Shown one piece after another: positions 1 to 6,901 of a stretch of 12,949 nt of DNA. Source of the stretch: Hyphomicrobiaceae bacterium (GTDB taxonomy: Bacteria > Pseudomonadota > Alphaproteobacteria > Rhizobiales > Hyphomicrobiaceae). The position numbers and the translations under genes were made by a program. The stretch's first letter is position 1. Every line of letters starts with the position of its first letter. The stretch covers positions 1 to 12,949 of the forward strand of contig JANYHP010000663.1 of the NCBI GenBank assembly GCA_025359005.1. The letters run 5' to 3'. The notes below the pieces were generated by a model. The model saw only the letters and a list, made by a program, of their open reading frames with translations. It was not told the origin of the DNA and searched no databases.

Positions 1-1
1 C

Positions 2-571
2 GCGGCGGCCGCCCGAGCGGCGATGCGTGGGCTCGCCTTCGACCTGATCATCCTTGATGTGATGATGCCAGGGGAGGACGGGTTTTCGCTGGCCCGCGAT
101 CTCAAGCGGACGACAACGGTTCCGATCTGCATGTTGACGGCCCGAAACGAAGCGGACGATCGCGTCGGCGGTCTTGAAATCGGCGTCGACGATTATGTGG
201 TCAAACCCTTTGAGCCGCGTGAGTTGCTGTTGCGGCTCAAGAATATTCTGCGGCGCGGCCAGCAATCGGCAGCCCCGCGCGATGAGGTCCGGATGGGGGA
301 TGCTGTCTTCTCCATCGGCCGCGGCGAGTTGGTGCGCGGCACCGAAACGGTCAAATTGACCGAGCGCGAACGAGACTTGTTGCGCCAGTTCGCGCAGCGA
401 CCCGGAATGCCTGTGGCCCGGCACGAACTGGCGCCGGACGAATCCACCGGCAGCGAGCGCGCCATCGACGTGCAGATCAACCGCCTGCGTCGAAAGATCG
501 AGACCGACCCCTCCAATCCTGTCTATCTGCAAACCGTGCGGGGCAAGGGGTATATCCTGTATACCGACTGA
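2..571 (+). CDS. OmpR-family response regulator, 5' end cut by the window
   Basis: This is a DNA-binding transcription regulator switched on by phosphorylation. The reading frame is open to the left edge (codons from base 2), so the true start and roughly the first 35-40 residues, including the acidic pocket, lie outside. The receiver domain shows LILD-type DVMMPGEDG, with the phospho-acceptor Asp encoded at 56-58, the conserved Thr in CMLTARNE, and the conserved Lys in DDYVVKPFEP. The second half is a winged-helix DNA-binding domain ending in RAIDVQINRLRRKIE and LQTVRGKGYILY, typical of the OmpR/PhoB group. The internal ATG at 23 is not a credible start because it would remove part of the receiver core. 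The gene ends 48 bases before the histidine kinase gene, which is its likely partner. The regulon cannot be told from the sequence. Confidence 0.95.
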   Translation, partial: AAAARAAMRGLAFDLIILDVMMPGEDGFSLARDLKRTTTVPICMLTARNEADDRVGGLEIGVDDYVVKPFEPRELLLRLKNILRRGQQSAAPRDEVRMGDAVFSIGRGELVRGTETVKLTERERDLLRQFAQRPGMPVARHELAPDESTGSERAIDVQINRLRRKIETDPSNPVYLQTVRGKGYILYTD

Positions 572-619
572 TCCGATCCTTTTTGAGTTCGTGCCATCGC
601 CATCGACCAGACCAAGCGG

Positions 620-2104
620 ATGCGTGAGCAACCGGGCGACCGCAAGGTCAGCGCGGGCCAAGCCACGATTGCGCCGGGTGGTTCTTCGGGCCGGGGCGGA
701 CCGCCGCCTTTAAGCCCGATCCGGCGCACCCTCGAAATGATGCGTCGCCAGGTGGGCAAAGTCTCTGAGCCCTTCAATCAGCTGGCATTGCAAGTGCTGC
801 CGAAGGGGCTCTATGCCCGCGCTCTGCTGATCATTCTCGTGCCCATTGTGCTGTTGCAGAGTGTGCTGGCCTTCGTGTTCCTGGAGCGCCATTGGAACCA
901 GGTGACGCGGCGGCTGTCTGAAGCGACAGCGCGCGACATCGCGGCTGTCGTGGAATTGTTCGAGACGACGGATTTTGCCACTGAACAGGGCAAGCTCGTC
1001 GATTTTGCGCAAAACAAGTTGGCCATGACCTCGTTGCAGGTTCTGCCCCCCGGCGATCTGCCTTCAAAGGAGCCGCGGCCCTTTTTAGGGCTTCTCGATC
1101 GCGCGCTCTCGGAAGAAATCCGCAACCAGGTCAAGCGCGAGGCCTGGATCGACACGGTCGGACAATCCAACCACGTGGAGATCCGCATCAAACTCGACAA
1201 CGCGACGCTGCGGTTCCTGGCGCCACGCGGGCAGATCTACGCTTCTAACAGTCATATCTTCCTGGTCTGGATGTTTGGCACGTCGCTGGTGCTGATTTCG
1301 GCGGCCGTGGTGCTGTTGCGCAATCAGATCCGGCCGATCCTGCGGCTGGCGGAAGCGGCCGACTCGTTCGGCAAGGGGCGAGGTTTTCCCGAAGATTTCA
1401 AGCCGCGTGGCGCGCGCGAAGTGCGGCAGGCAGCGCAGGCCTTCGTCGAAATGCGCGATCGCATCACCCAGCATGTCGAGCAGCGCACGACGATGCTGGC
1501 CGGAGTGAGCCACGATCTCAGAACGGTGTTGACGCGGTTCAAGCTCGAGTTGGCACTCTTGGGTGAGTCGCCCGAGATCCAGGCGATGCGGGGTGATGTC
1601 AACGAAATGCAGCACATGCTCGAGGATTATCTGGCATTCGCCCGCGGCGACGGCGGCGAGACTGCGGCGCCGACGAGCGTCCGGACGCTGCTCGAGGAGG
1701 TGCACGAGGACGCGCAGCACTATGGTCCGGATATCGTCCTGGAAACCGGGCGCCGGCGGCGCGAATTGGTCGTGCCGCTCAAACGGCAGGCCTTGAAGAG
1801 GGCGATCCTCAATCTGGTATCCAATGCGGCCCGCTTCGGCGACTTGGTCGTGCTGCGAGCGACAGCAGACAGATCATGGCTGCTGATCGATGTGGAAGAC
1901 GACGGCCCCGGAATCCCGAAGGCGGAACGCGACAATGTCTTCCGCGCGTTCTACCGGCTCGATCACGCGCGCAACCAGGACAAGGGCAATACCGGCCTCG
2001 GCCTGGCGATCGCCCGTGATATCGCACGCAGTCATGGGGGCGATATTACGTTGGAAGAAAGCGCGCTCGGCGGATTGAAGGCGACGATAAAACTGCCGCT
2101 TTGA
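620..2104 (+). CDS. EnvZ-like sensor histidine kinase
   Basis: Inner-membrane sensor kinase of 494 residues, expected to phosphorylate the regulator encoded just upstream. In order: a Gly/Pro-rich cytoplasmic tail (about 1-60), a first membrane helix (about 66-88), a periplasmic sensor region of about 120 residues, a second helix (about 212-233), a HAMP linker (about 234-286), the dimerisation/phospho-acceptor helix with GVSHDLRT (His298), and an ATPase domain with the N-box NLVSNAARFG (about 398-407), DDGPGIP (427-433) and GNTGLGLA (456-463). All key catalytic motifs are present. No clear ribosome binding site precedes the ATG at 620. The ATG pair at 737 and 740 is an alternative that would remove most of the low-complexity tail but also lacks a good site. 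The stimulus is unknown. Confidence 0.93.
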   Translation: MREQPGDRKVSAGQATIAPGGSSGRGGPPPLSPIRRTLEMMRRQVGKVSEPFNQLALQVLPKGLYARALLIILVPIVLLQSVLAFVFLERHWNQVTRRLSEATARDIAAVVELFETTDFATEQGKLVDFAQNKLAMTSLQVLPPGDLPSKEPRPFLGLLDRALSEEIRNQVKREAWIDTVGQSNHVEIRIKLDNATLRFLAPRGQIYASNSHIFLVWMFGTSLVLISAAVVLLRNQIRPILRLAEAADSFGKGRGFPEDFKPRGAREVRQAAQAFVEMRDRITQHVEQRTTMLAGVSHDLRTVLTRFKLELALLGESPEIQAMRGDVNEMQHMLEDYLAFARGDGGETAAPTSVRTLLEEVHEDAQHYGPDIVLETGRRRRELVVPLKRQALKRAILNLVSNAARFGDLVVLRATADRSWLLIDVEDDGPGIPKAERDNVFRAFYRLDHARNQDKGNTGLGLAIARDIARSHGGDITLEESALGGLKATIKLPL

Positions 2105-2121
2105 CGGCCCGTTTCCCATCT

Positions 2122-2138
2122 TGTGCCCGAATGGCACA
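2122..2138 (+). other. Small hairpin after the kinase gene
   Basis: TGTGCC and GGCACA form a perfect 6-bp stem around a CGAAT loop, 17 bases past the kinase stop codon. There is no T-run behind it, so it is not a convincing intrinsic terminator. It may only stabilise the 3' end of the transcript or be chance. Confidence 0.25.
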
Positions 2139-2190
2139 GTGATTATGAAAGTATTCAACGCGATAGTTTCAATAGTTTATGAAATTTACC

Positions 2191-2218
2191 GTGTTCAACA
2201 GATCAGTTCGACGAACAC
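2191..2218. repeat. Inverted repeats in an AT-rich upstream region
   Basis: GTGTTC (2191-2196) and GAACAC (2213-2218) are inverted copies, and inside the second lies the perfect palindrome GTTCG-A-CGAAC (2206-2216). An A/T-rich run follows directly (about 2219-2240). The layout resembles an operator beside a promoter ahead of the small reading frame at 2285. No regulator can be assigned. Confidence 0.3.
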
Positions 2219-2284
2219 AAAATTATATATTACGAATATCTCAAGATCGACGCAGATGCGGCGCCGTGAACCGAGATGGGACTG

Positions 2285-2458
2285 ATGGCGAATTCAGCAA
2301 AACAGCACGATGGTCGCGCAAGTCTGTTGGCGCGTGTCAGCATGATGCTCTGCTTTCTCGCAGCGTCCGCCATTCTCGTTTCGGGACTGTCGGATGCCGC
2401 TCACCACCCGGGCCCTGCATTGGGCGTAGGCGGCGCCAACGTTGCTGCCTTGAAATAA
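2285..2458 (+). CDS. Possible small membrane or secreted protein, 57 aa
   Basis: Hypothetical. The reading frame from ATG 2285 gives 57 residues, with a charged start (MANSAKQHDGRASLLAR), one hydrophobic segment (about 18-37, containing MMLCFLAASAILVSG), and a short Gly/Ala/Pro tail. That pattern fits either a signal peptide with a short mature part or a single membrane helix. A GAG lies about seven bases before ATG 2285; ATG 2276 is in frame and would add three residues. The upstream region is A/T-rich with inverted repeats, which would suit a promoter. There is no family I recognise, and the short length means chance is a real alternative. Confidence 0.35.
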   Translation: MANSAKQHDGRASLLARVSMMLCFLAASAILVSGLSDAAHHPGPALGVGGANVAALK

Positions 2459-2494
2459 GGCGCAGCGAAGGCAGCAACAAAGTTTAATATTCCG

Positions 2495-2523
2495 TTGACG
2501 AAACGCCTGAAATGTCGCATAAA
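2495..2523 (+). promoter_or_regulatory. Sigma-70-like promoter candidate
   Basis: TTGACG (2495-2500, five of six consensus bases) is followed after exactly 17 bases by CATAAA (2518-2523, four of six). Transcription would start near 2530. No gene follows on this strand, only the hairpin at 2551-2578, so the promoter would serve a short untranslated RNA. Confidence 0.4.
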
Positions 2524-2529
2524 ACACTG

Positions 2530-2588
2530 CATGACTGATAGCGCACTGCGACCCCCGTCCCTCTCCCAGGGCGGGGGTTGGGCGTTTT
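2530..2588 (+). ncRNA. Candidate small RNA of about 60 nt
   Basis: The segment runs from the expected start of the promoter at 2495-2523 to the T-run at 2585-2588. It has about 20 unstructured-looking bases and then a strong GC hairpin (2551-2578) whose loop and inner arm carry pyrimidine-rich CCCTCTCCC. Such C/U-rich loops can in principle pair with Shine-Dalgarno sequences, as proposed for some rhizobial small RNAs, but that is inference. I do not recognise the sequence as a known family. The hairpin could instead be the terminator of the small reading frame ending at 2458. Confidence 0.3.
2551..2588 (+). terminator. Rho-independent-type hairpin with short T-run
   Basis: ACCCCCG (2551-2557) pairs with CGGGGGT (2572-2578), and CCCT (2559-2562) with AGGG (2568-2571), leaving one bulged T and a CTCCC loop. 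The tail TGGGCG-TTTT ends in four T (2585-2588), which is weak but usable in the rightward direction. Read leftward there is no T-run, so it is less likely to end the DapA-family gene that finishes at 2727. Confidence 0.45.
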
Positions 2589-2665
2589 AGGGGCACCGCT
2601 CAGTCAAACCCACCCCATATCCCCCGGCGATGACGCTTCCGAGCCGCAGGATATCGTGGAGCCGT

Positions 2666-2690
2666 GGGGTCAGACCTATGGGTCTGCCCC
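2666..2690. repeat. Hairpin with GGGGTCAGACC core
   Basis: GGGG-T-CAGACC (2666-2676) and GGTCTG-CCCC (2681-2690) form a 10-bp stem with one bulged T and a TATG loop, 37 bases past the stop of the leftward gene. There is no T-run on either side. The GGGGTCAGACC core resembles extragenic palindromes I have seen in several proteobacteria, so a REP-like element is possible; a transcript-end hairpin for the leftward block is the alternative. Confidence 0.4.
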
Positions 2691-2726
2691 CAATCCACCG
2701 TCCTACTTCGCCAGCGCCCGCGCCAC

Positions 2727-3656
2727 TTATGCCGGGGTGCCAAAATCCATCTTGAAGCCGTGCTCGCTTTCCAGCGTGGCAATGGCCGCCATGACGTCGG
2801 CGACGGGGACTTCGACGAGTGGCGGCCGCACTTTCGCCCAGCCAGCATCGTTGCGGTAATGCGCCACGATCGCCTTGATGAAGGGGATCATGGGCAGGGA
2901 TTGGAAAATCTTGCGGACGCCGCCGATCCGGGCCTGCAGCGCATCGGCGTCGGCCGATTGCCAGTTCTTGTAGACGTCGTAAAGCGCGGCGGCATTGACG
3001 TTGGCCGAGGCCGAAATGGTGCCGGCTGAACCAGCGCGCAGGCCATCGAGCAGAAAGGCCTCGGAGCCGGGGAAGATCTCCAGATCTGGATACGCATCCA
3101 AAATCGACTTGGTTGTGCCCCAGTCACCTGACGAATCCTTCAGGCCAACGACGGTGCCGGGATAATCCTTCTTCAGGCGGCCAATGAGCGGCAACGTGAA
3201 GCCGACCTGCGCCACGGGCGGGATGTGATAGAGATAGACCTTCAGGCGATCGTCGGCGACGGTCTCGATGATCTCGGCGAAGTAGCGGTAGAGCCCCTCT
3301 TCGCTCGGCGCCTTGTAAAAGAAGGGTGGCAGCATCAGGCAGCCGCCGCAGTCCAGATCGACGGCGTGCTGAGTGAGCGTGATGGCATCGGTCACCGAGC
3401 ACATGCCGGTGCCGGGCAGTAATTTGGCAGGGTCGAGCCCCGCGTCCACCAGGTCCTCGAGCAGTTCCATGCGCTCGTCGAGACCCAGTGAATTGGCCTC
3501 GCTGGTGGTGCCGAACGGGGCGAGGCCCGTGCAGCCGTTGGCCATCAGCCATTCGGCGTGTGCGGTGAAACGCTCGGGGTCGGGCGCGCCATCGTCACCA
3601 AACGGCGTGATGAGTGGCGCGATAACGCCCGAGAAATTCTTCTTCTTGTTGGCCAC
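2727..3656 (-). CDS. DapA-family (DHDPS/N-acetylneuraminate lyase-type) aldolase
   Basis: Class I aldolase-superfamily enzyme of 309 residues, forming a Schiff base with a 2-oxo acid. The TIM-barrel hallmarks are visible: GTTSE (49-53, the substrate carboxylate loop), the catalytic Tyr143 in YLYHIPP, and the Schiff-base Lys173 in VGLKDSSGD. The true lysine-pathway DapA usually has a YNVPxRT segment whose Arg binds the second substrate; here it reads YHIPPVAQ with no Arg, so a lyase or dehydratase acting on another sugar or keto acid is more likely than 4-hydroxy-tetrahydrodipicolinate synthesis. The start is GTG, supported by GGAG with a 7-base spacer. It lies 42 bases after the glutathione transferase gene and may be co-transcribed with it. 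The substrate cannot be settled here. Confidence 0.9.
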   Translation of the reverse strand: MANKKKNFSGVIAPLITPFGDDGAPDPERFTAHAEWLMANGCTGLAPFGTTSEANSLGLDERMELLEDLVDAGLDPAKLLPGTGMCSVTDAITLTQHAVDLDCGGCLMLPPFFYKAPSEEGLYRYFAEIIETVADDRLKVYLYHIPPVAQVGFTLPLIGRLKKDYPGTVVGLKDSSGDWGTTKSILDAYPDLEIFPGSEAFLLDGLRAGSAGTISASANVNAAALYDVYKNWQSADADALQARIGGVRKIFQSLPMIPFIKAIVAHYRNDAGWAKVRPPLVEVPVADVMAAIATLESEHGFKMDFGTPA

Positions 3657-3698
3657 GCTGGTGCTCCGGCTTCAAGGGTAAGGGAACGAGAGGCCGGA

Positions 3699-4331
3699 TC
3701 AAGCCGGCATGGGGATGGCTGGCTGTCTGACGGGGACGTGATAGCCGCGCTCGACGGCCGGGCGCTTGGCGATCTCGACGTACCAGCGCTTGACGTTAGG
3801 GTAGGCGTTGAGATCGATGCCCTGCCACTCGTAGCGCGAGATCCACGGCCAGATGGACATATCGGCGATGGAATAGTCGACCGCCACGAACGGCGCTTCC
3901 GCGAGTCGCCGATCGAGCACGCCGTAGAGGCGCCTGGCTTCCTTGGCAAACCGATCCTCGGCGTAAGGCGCCTTGCCGGCATTGTATTTTACGAAATGGT
4001 GCACCTGCCCGAGCATGGGACCGAGGCCGCCCATCTGCCACATCAGCCATTGCACGGCGTGCCAGCGGTTGGTCGGATCTTTGGGCAGGAACTTGCCCGT
4101 CTTCTCCGCGAGATACATCAGGATCGCACCGGATTCAAACAACGCCAGTCCGTTGTCGCGATCGACGATGGCCGGGATGCGATTGTTGGGCGCGATCTTC
4201 AGGAAGTCTGGCTTGAACTGCTCGTCCTTGTTGATGTCGACGGCGTGCGCGGCGTAGGGTAGCCCACACTCCTCCAGCATGATCGAGACCTTGCGGCCAT
4301 TCGGCGTAGACCAAGTGTAAAGGTCGATCAT
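3699..4331 (-). CDS. Glutathione S-transferase, YfcG/YghU-like
   Basis: Cytosolic enzyme of 210 residues that uses glutathione, probably in disulfide exchange or detoxification. The N-terminal thioredoxin fold starts MIDLYTWSTPNGRK, with the TPN motif (9-11) that marks the Nu-class YfcG/YghU group, followed by APNNRIPAI (47-55) and FESGAI (65-70), the glutathione-binding cis-Pro and Glu-Ser elements. The helical C-terminal domain contains SIADMSIWPW (about 154-163). I chose ATG 4331 because GGAG lies eight bases before it; the reading frame continues 14 codons upstream, but those do not match the family start. Its neighbours are an AEC transporter upstream (124-base gap) and the DapA-family gene downstream. 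Confidence 0.9.
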   Translation of the reverse strand: MIDLYTWSTPNGRKVSIMLEECGLPYAAHAVDINKDEQFKPDFLKIAPNNRIPAIVDRDNGLALFESGAILMYLAEKTGKFLPKDPTNRWHAVQWLMWQMGGLGPMLGQVHHFVKYNAGKAPYAEDRFAKEARRLYGVLDRRLAEAPFVAVDYSIADMSIWPWISRYEWQGIDLNAYPNVKRWYVEIAKRPAVERGYHVPVRQPAIPMPA

Positions 4332-4455
4332 CGGGAGGGCTCCGAGCATGGGCTGTGGTGAGGCGGCGCACACTATGACGGCCCGCGGCTGGGTGCAATT
4401 GCGGGCAAAAGTACCGACACGAACACGCCACGGAGCCCAGCGGCGTATCCAATCC

Positions 4456-5373
4456 CTACAAGGCCCTCACCGCAATAACCCAGGCGGTCACGAACAGCGG
4501 TGACAACGCCGTCGAGAGCACGACGGCCGCGGAGATAAACTCGGCTTCGGTTTTGTATTCGACGGCGAAGATGGTGAGCAGCACGCCGACCGGTGTGGCG
4601 GCGGCGACGACAAGCACATTGGTGATCTCGCGCGGGAAATCGAAAGCAATGCACAGCCCCCACGCCAACGCCGGCGCGATGAGGAAACGCAGGATAAGCA
4701 TCAGCGCCTGCGGCACGACCTCGAAGCGCGCGACCTTGCTCTCGGCGACTTGGGCGCCGAGCGTGTAAAGCGCCAGCGGCGTGAAGATGGAACCCAACAA
4801 GACCATCGGCTGGATGACGACGGCGGGCAGGTCGACGTCGAGCCCGCGCAAGGCGAGACCGAGCGCAACCGACGGCATCAGCGGCGTCGAAAACGCGGAT
4901 TTGAGCTTGCCAAGCTTGCTGGCCCCGGCTGGCGCCAGGAGCGCGACCCCGATTGTGCAGATGAGGATCGACGCCACCGCGGTCATCACCGACATGTAGA
5001 TGACCGAACTCGAACCGAACGCCAACTGCGCCACCGGGATGCCGAAGAAGCCGACGTTGGCGTAGCCGCTGCCGAGCCCCATCATCGGCCCGAGGCTCGA
5101 GCGCTGGCGGAACAGCGCGGCGGTGATCCAGCCGATAGGGATCAGCAGGCCGAACAGTAGGAAGCCCATACCCAGAACGGGCCATATGGCGGACAGTGGC
5201 TGCTTCGCGGTGGCGAGGAATTGCACCAGGAACGCCGGCATCACCACATAGACCTGGATGCGATTGAGCGTGCCGATGTCCAGCTTCAGCCGCGATTGCA
5301 ACGCGTAGCCGAGCACCACGAGCGTGATGATCGGCAACGTCACCTTGGTGAGAATGTCGAGAAAAAGGGTCAT
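4456..5373 (-). CDS. AEC-family (auxin efflux carrier-type) transporter
   Basis: Inner-membrane carrier of 305 residues with about ten hydrophobic helices in two halves. The family signatures are the glycine/asparagine-rich YANVGFFGIP (about 104-113) in the first half and TPLALYTLGA (about 198-207) in the second. Bacterial members move small organic acids such as malate or malonate; the substrate here is unknown. The start MTLFLDILTK fits family length. An upstream in-frame extension to 5493 would add 40 residues that look like noncoding sequence. The ribosome binding site at 5373 is weak. It lies 171 bases after the cytochrome b561 gene, so it may have its own promoter. Confidence 0.88.
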   Translation of the reverse strand: MTLFLDILTKVTLPIITLVVLGYALQSRLKLDIGTLNRIQVYVVMPAFLVQFLATAKQPLSAIWPVLGMGFLLFGLLIPIGWITAALFRQRSSLGPMMGLGSGYANVGFFGIPVAQLAFGSSSVIYMSVMTAVASILICTIGVALLAPAGASKLGKLKSAFSTPLMPSVALGLALRGLDVDLPAVVIQPMVLLGSIFTPLALYTLGAQVAESKVARFEVVPQALMLILRFLIAPALAWGLCIAFDFPREITNVLVVAAATPVGVLLTIFAVEYKTEAEFISAAVVLSTALSPLFVTAWVIAVRAL

Positions 5374-5544
5374 GGTTCTGGGCTGGGGGCACGGCCGGGC
5401 TATGCGCGAAGCGTGCCGGATGACAACCGCTGCCGCAAGCACAGCTATGGGCGATGCGATGGCGACTGCCAAGCCGCGGGCGCAACTGTGCACGGCACGT
5501 ATGCGGCTGAGACCCGACCGGGAACAACGCCGTTCTGATCAGGT

Positions 5545-6135
5545 TCAGTTTTTCCGGCGGATGTTGGGAAGCATGCGGCTGAGAACACCGTCGCCGCGGA
5601 TGAAATGGTGATAGAGGGCCCCGCCGATATGGGCGGCAACCGCCAACACAATCAGGATCGCGCCGGCCTTATGCAGCTTGAAGACGGTTTCCGACAGCGG
5701 TTGGTTGACGGGTGAGATCGGCGGCAGGCTGAACAGGCCAAATACGTCGCGGGCGCCATAAAACGATACGCCGAGCCAGCCGCCGAGCGGCACGGCAATG
5801 AGCAGCACATAGAGCCCCCAGTGGGTGGCATGCGCAGCGGCGATCTGCCAGGTCGCGAGCCCTGGTTCGGCGCGCGGCGCGCCGTGGCTGAGGCGATAAA
5901 TCAATCGTGCAACCATCAGCCAGAGCACGATGAAGCCAACCAGCTTGTGGGTGGAATACATGGCCTCCGTGATGCCGTCGAAGATGTTGCGGTCGTTGGC
6001 ACGATTGTCCATGGCGAAGCCGAGCGGCAGCATGAACAGCACAAGCGCCGCAACGGCCCAGTGGAATTTCCGCGCAGTAGCGCTGTAGACGAGCGGCTCG
6101 CCTGGAAGTGTCTGCTCGTTCGTTCGGTTGGCCAT
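5545..6135 (-). CDS. Cytochrome b561 family protein
   Basis: Di-haem b-type cytochrome of the inner membrane, 196 residues, carrying electrons to or from quinone. Four hydrophobic helices are present, with histidines in the expected places: RKFHW (His25), STHKLVG (His63), KLHKAG (His155) and AAHIGG (His169), which are the likely axial haem ligands. The start at ATG 6135 is supported by AGGGGA with a 7-base spacer; a longer frame reaches the GTG at 6171. The gene begins 32 bases after the RibD-type reductase stop, which suggests co-transcription with the tat cluster. Confidence 0.9.
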   Translation of the reverse strand: MANRTNEQTLPGEPLVYSATARKFHWAVAALVLFMLPLGFAMDNRANDRNIFDGITEAMYSTHKLVGFIVLWLMVARLIYRLSHGAPRAEPGLATWQIAAAHATHWGLYVLLIAVPLGGWLGVSFYGARDVFGLFSLPPISPVNQPLSETVFKLHKAGAILIVLAVAAHIGGALYHHFIRGDGVLSRMLPNIRRKN

Positions 6136-6167
6136 CAGTGCATCCCCTGCGTGTGCGCGCGTCGGTA

Positions 6168-6893
6168 TCACGTCCTCAGATCACAGTCGAACAGAACGTC
6201 GCCGTCGAACAGCGGGAAGATGCGCGCCTTGGGACGCAGCGCTTCCGACAGACGATCGATGGGCTTGAGCGATAATCCAGGCTTGCCCGACCCGAGTATG
6301 ACTGGAGCGACAAGCACGTGCAGACGATCGACGGCGCGGGCATCGACGAACGCAGAAACCGTCCAAGCACCACCCTCGACGAGCATGGTCTTGATGCCAC
6401 GGGCAAAGAGCGCGGCAACGGTCGCATTGGGATCGAGTCGGCCACGCGCGTCGGGGCGAATGGCGACGATCTCGACGCCGTCGGGCAACGGCGGTGCATC
6501 GATGCCGGCCGCTCGGACGACAAAGCGGCGGCACCCATCGGCGCCGTCAAGGCATCGCGCAGTGATCGGGATGCGGCCGAGGGGATCGATGACGATGCGG
6601 GCGGGGTTGCGACCGGCGACGCGGCGGACATTGAGCAGCGGATCATCGGCGACGACGGTGCCGACGCCGACCAGCACACCATCGACAGCGGCGCGGATGC
6701 GGTGCACGTGATCGAGCGCCGCGTCCTTGTTGATCCAGCGGCTTTCGCCGGTGGGCGTGGCGATGCGGCCGTCAAGCGACTGTCCGAGCTGCGCCACGAC
6801 GAAGGCGCGCGACGGATCCGCGGCGCGCAAGGGCGCGAGCATCGCGTCGGCCATATCGGGCACGGGCGTTTCGCCGAGCGAAGTCGTTGACAT
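6168..6893 (-). CDS. Stand-alone RibD C-terminal-type reductase
   Basis: Soluble NADPH-dependent reductase of 241 residues from the RibD_C/dihydrofolate-reductase-like fold. Motifs are SLDGRIA (39-45), the ADDPLLNVR stretch (82-90), PARIVIDPLGRIP (97-109) and LVEGG (171-175), then VAPVILGSG (195-203). In riboflavin synthesis this domain reduces 5-amino-6-(5-phosphoribosylamino)uracil, but it is normally fused to a zinc deaminase domain, which is absent here. It may be a separate reductase for riboflavin or another pterin-like substrate. The start is eight bases after the tatC stop, so translation is probably coupled. No strong ribosome binding site is seen, and ATG 6854 is a poorer alternative. 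Confidence 0.88.
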   Translation of the reverse strand: MSTTSLGETPVPDMADAMLAPLRAADPSRAFVVAQLGQSLDGRIATPTGESRWINKDAALDHVHRIRAAVDGVLVGVGTVVADDPLLNVRRVAGRNPARIVIDPLGRIPITARCLDGADGCRRFVVRAAGIDAPPLPDGVEIVAIRPDARGRLDPNATVAALFARGIKTMLVEGGAWTVSAFVDARAVDRLHVLVAPVILGSGKPGLSLKPIDRLSEALRPKARIFPLFDGDVLFDCDLRT

Positions 6894-6901
6894 GTGGGCG
6901 A

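Noticed and set aside
2133..2147. TGGCAC resembling a sigma-54 -24 element
   Set aside because: The -12 GC is absent at the required spacing, and TGGCAC is part of a small hairpin.
2193..2209. Possible alphaproteobacterial LexA box (GTTC...GTTC)
   Set aside because: The two GTTC half-sites are nine bases apart, while the known box needs seven.
2179..2487. 102-codon frame overlapping the small-protein frame
   Set aside because: Its start lies in AT-rich regulatory-looking DNA, and the translation has no hydrophobic or domain pattern and looks random.
4381..4406. GCCCGC/GCGGGC inverted repeat upstream of the glutathione transferase gene
   Set aside because: Six-base arms around a 14-base loop with no T-run in either usable direction; probably chance in GC-rich DNA.
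5501..5575. Thiamine-riboswitch-like pieces: CTGAGA at 5507-5512 and CTGATCAGGTT at 5535-5545
   Set aside because: The CTGAGA piece reads on the + strand, while the better AACCTGATC match reads on the - strand and runs into the cytochrome stop region. The GGGGTGCC part is missing, and no + strand gene follows. The palindromic CTGATCAG explains the likeness.
5501..5584. Exact 12-base direct repeat ATGCGGCTGAGA (5501-5512 and 5573-5584)
   Set aside because: Only two short copies, one inside the cytochrome coding sequence; nothing else suggests a mobile element or attachment site.
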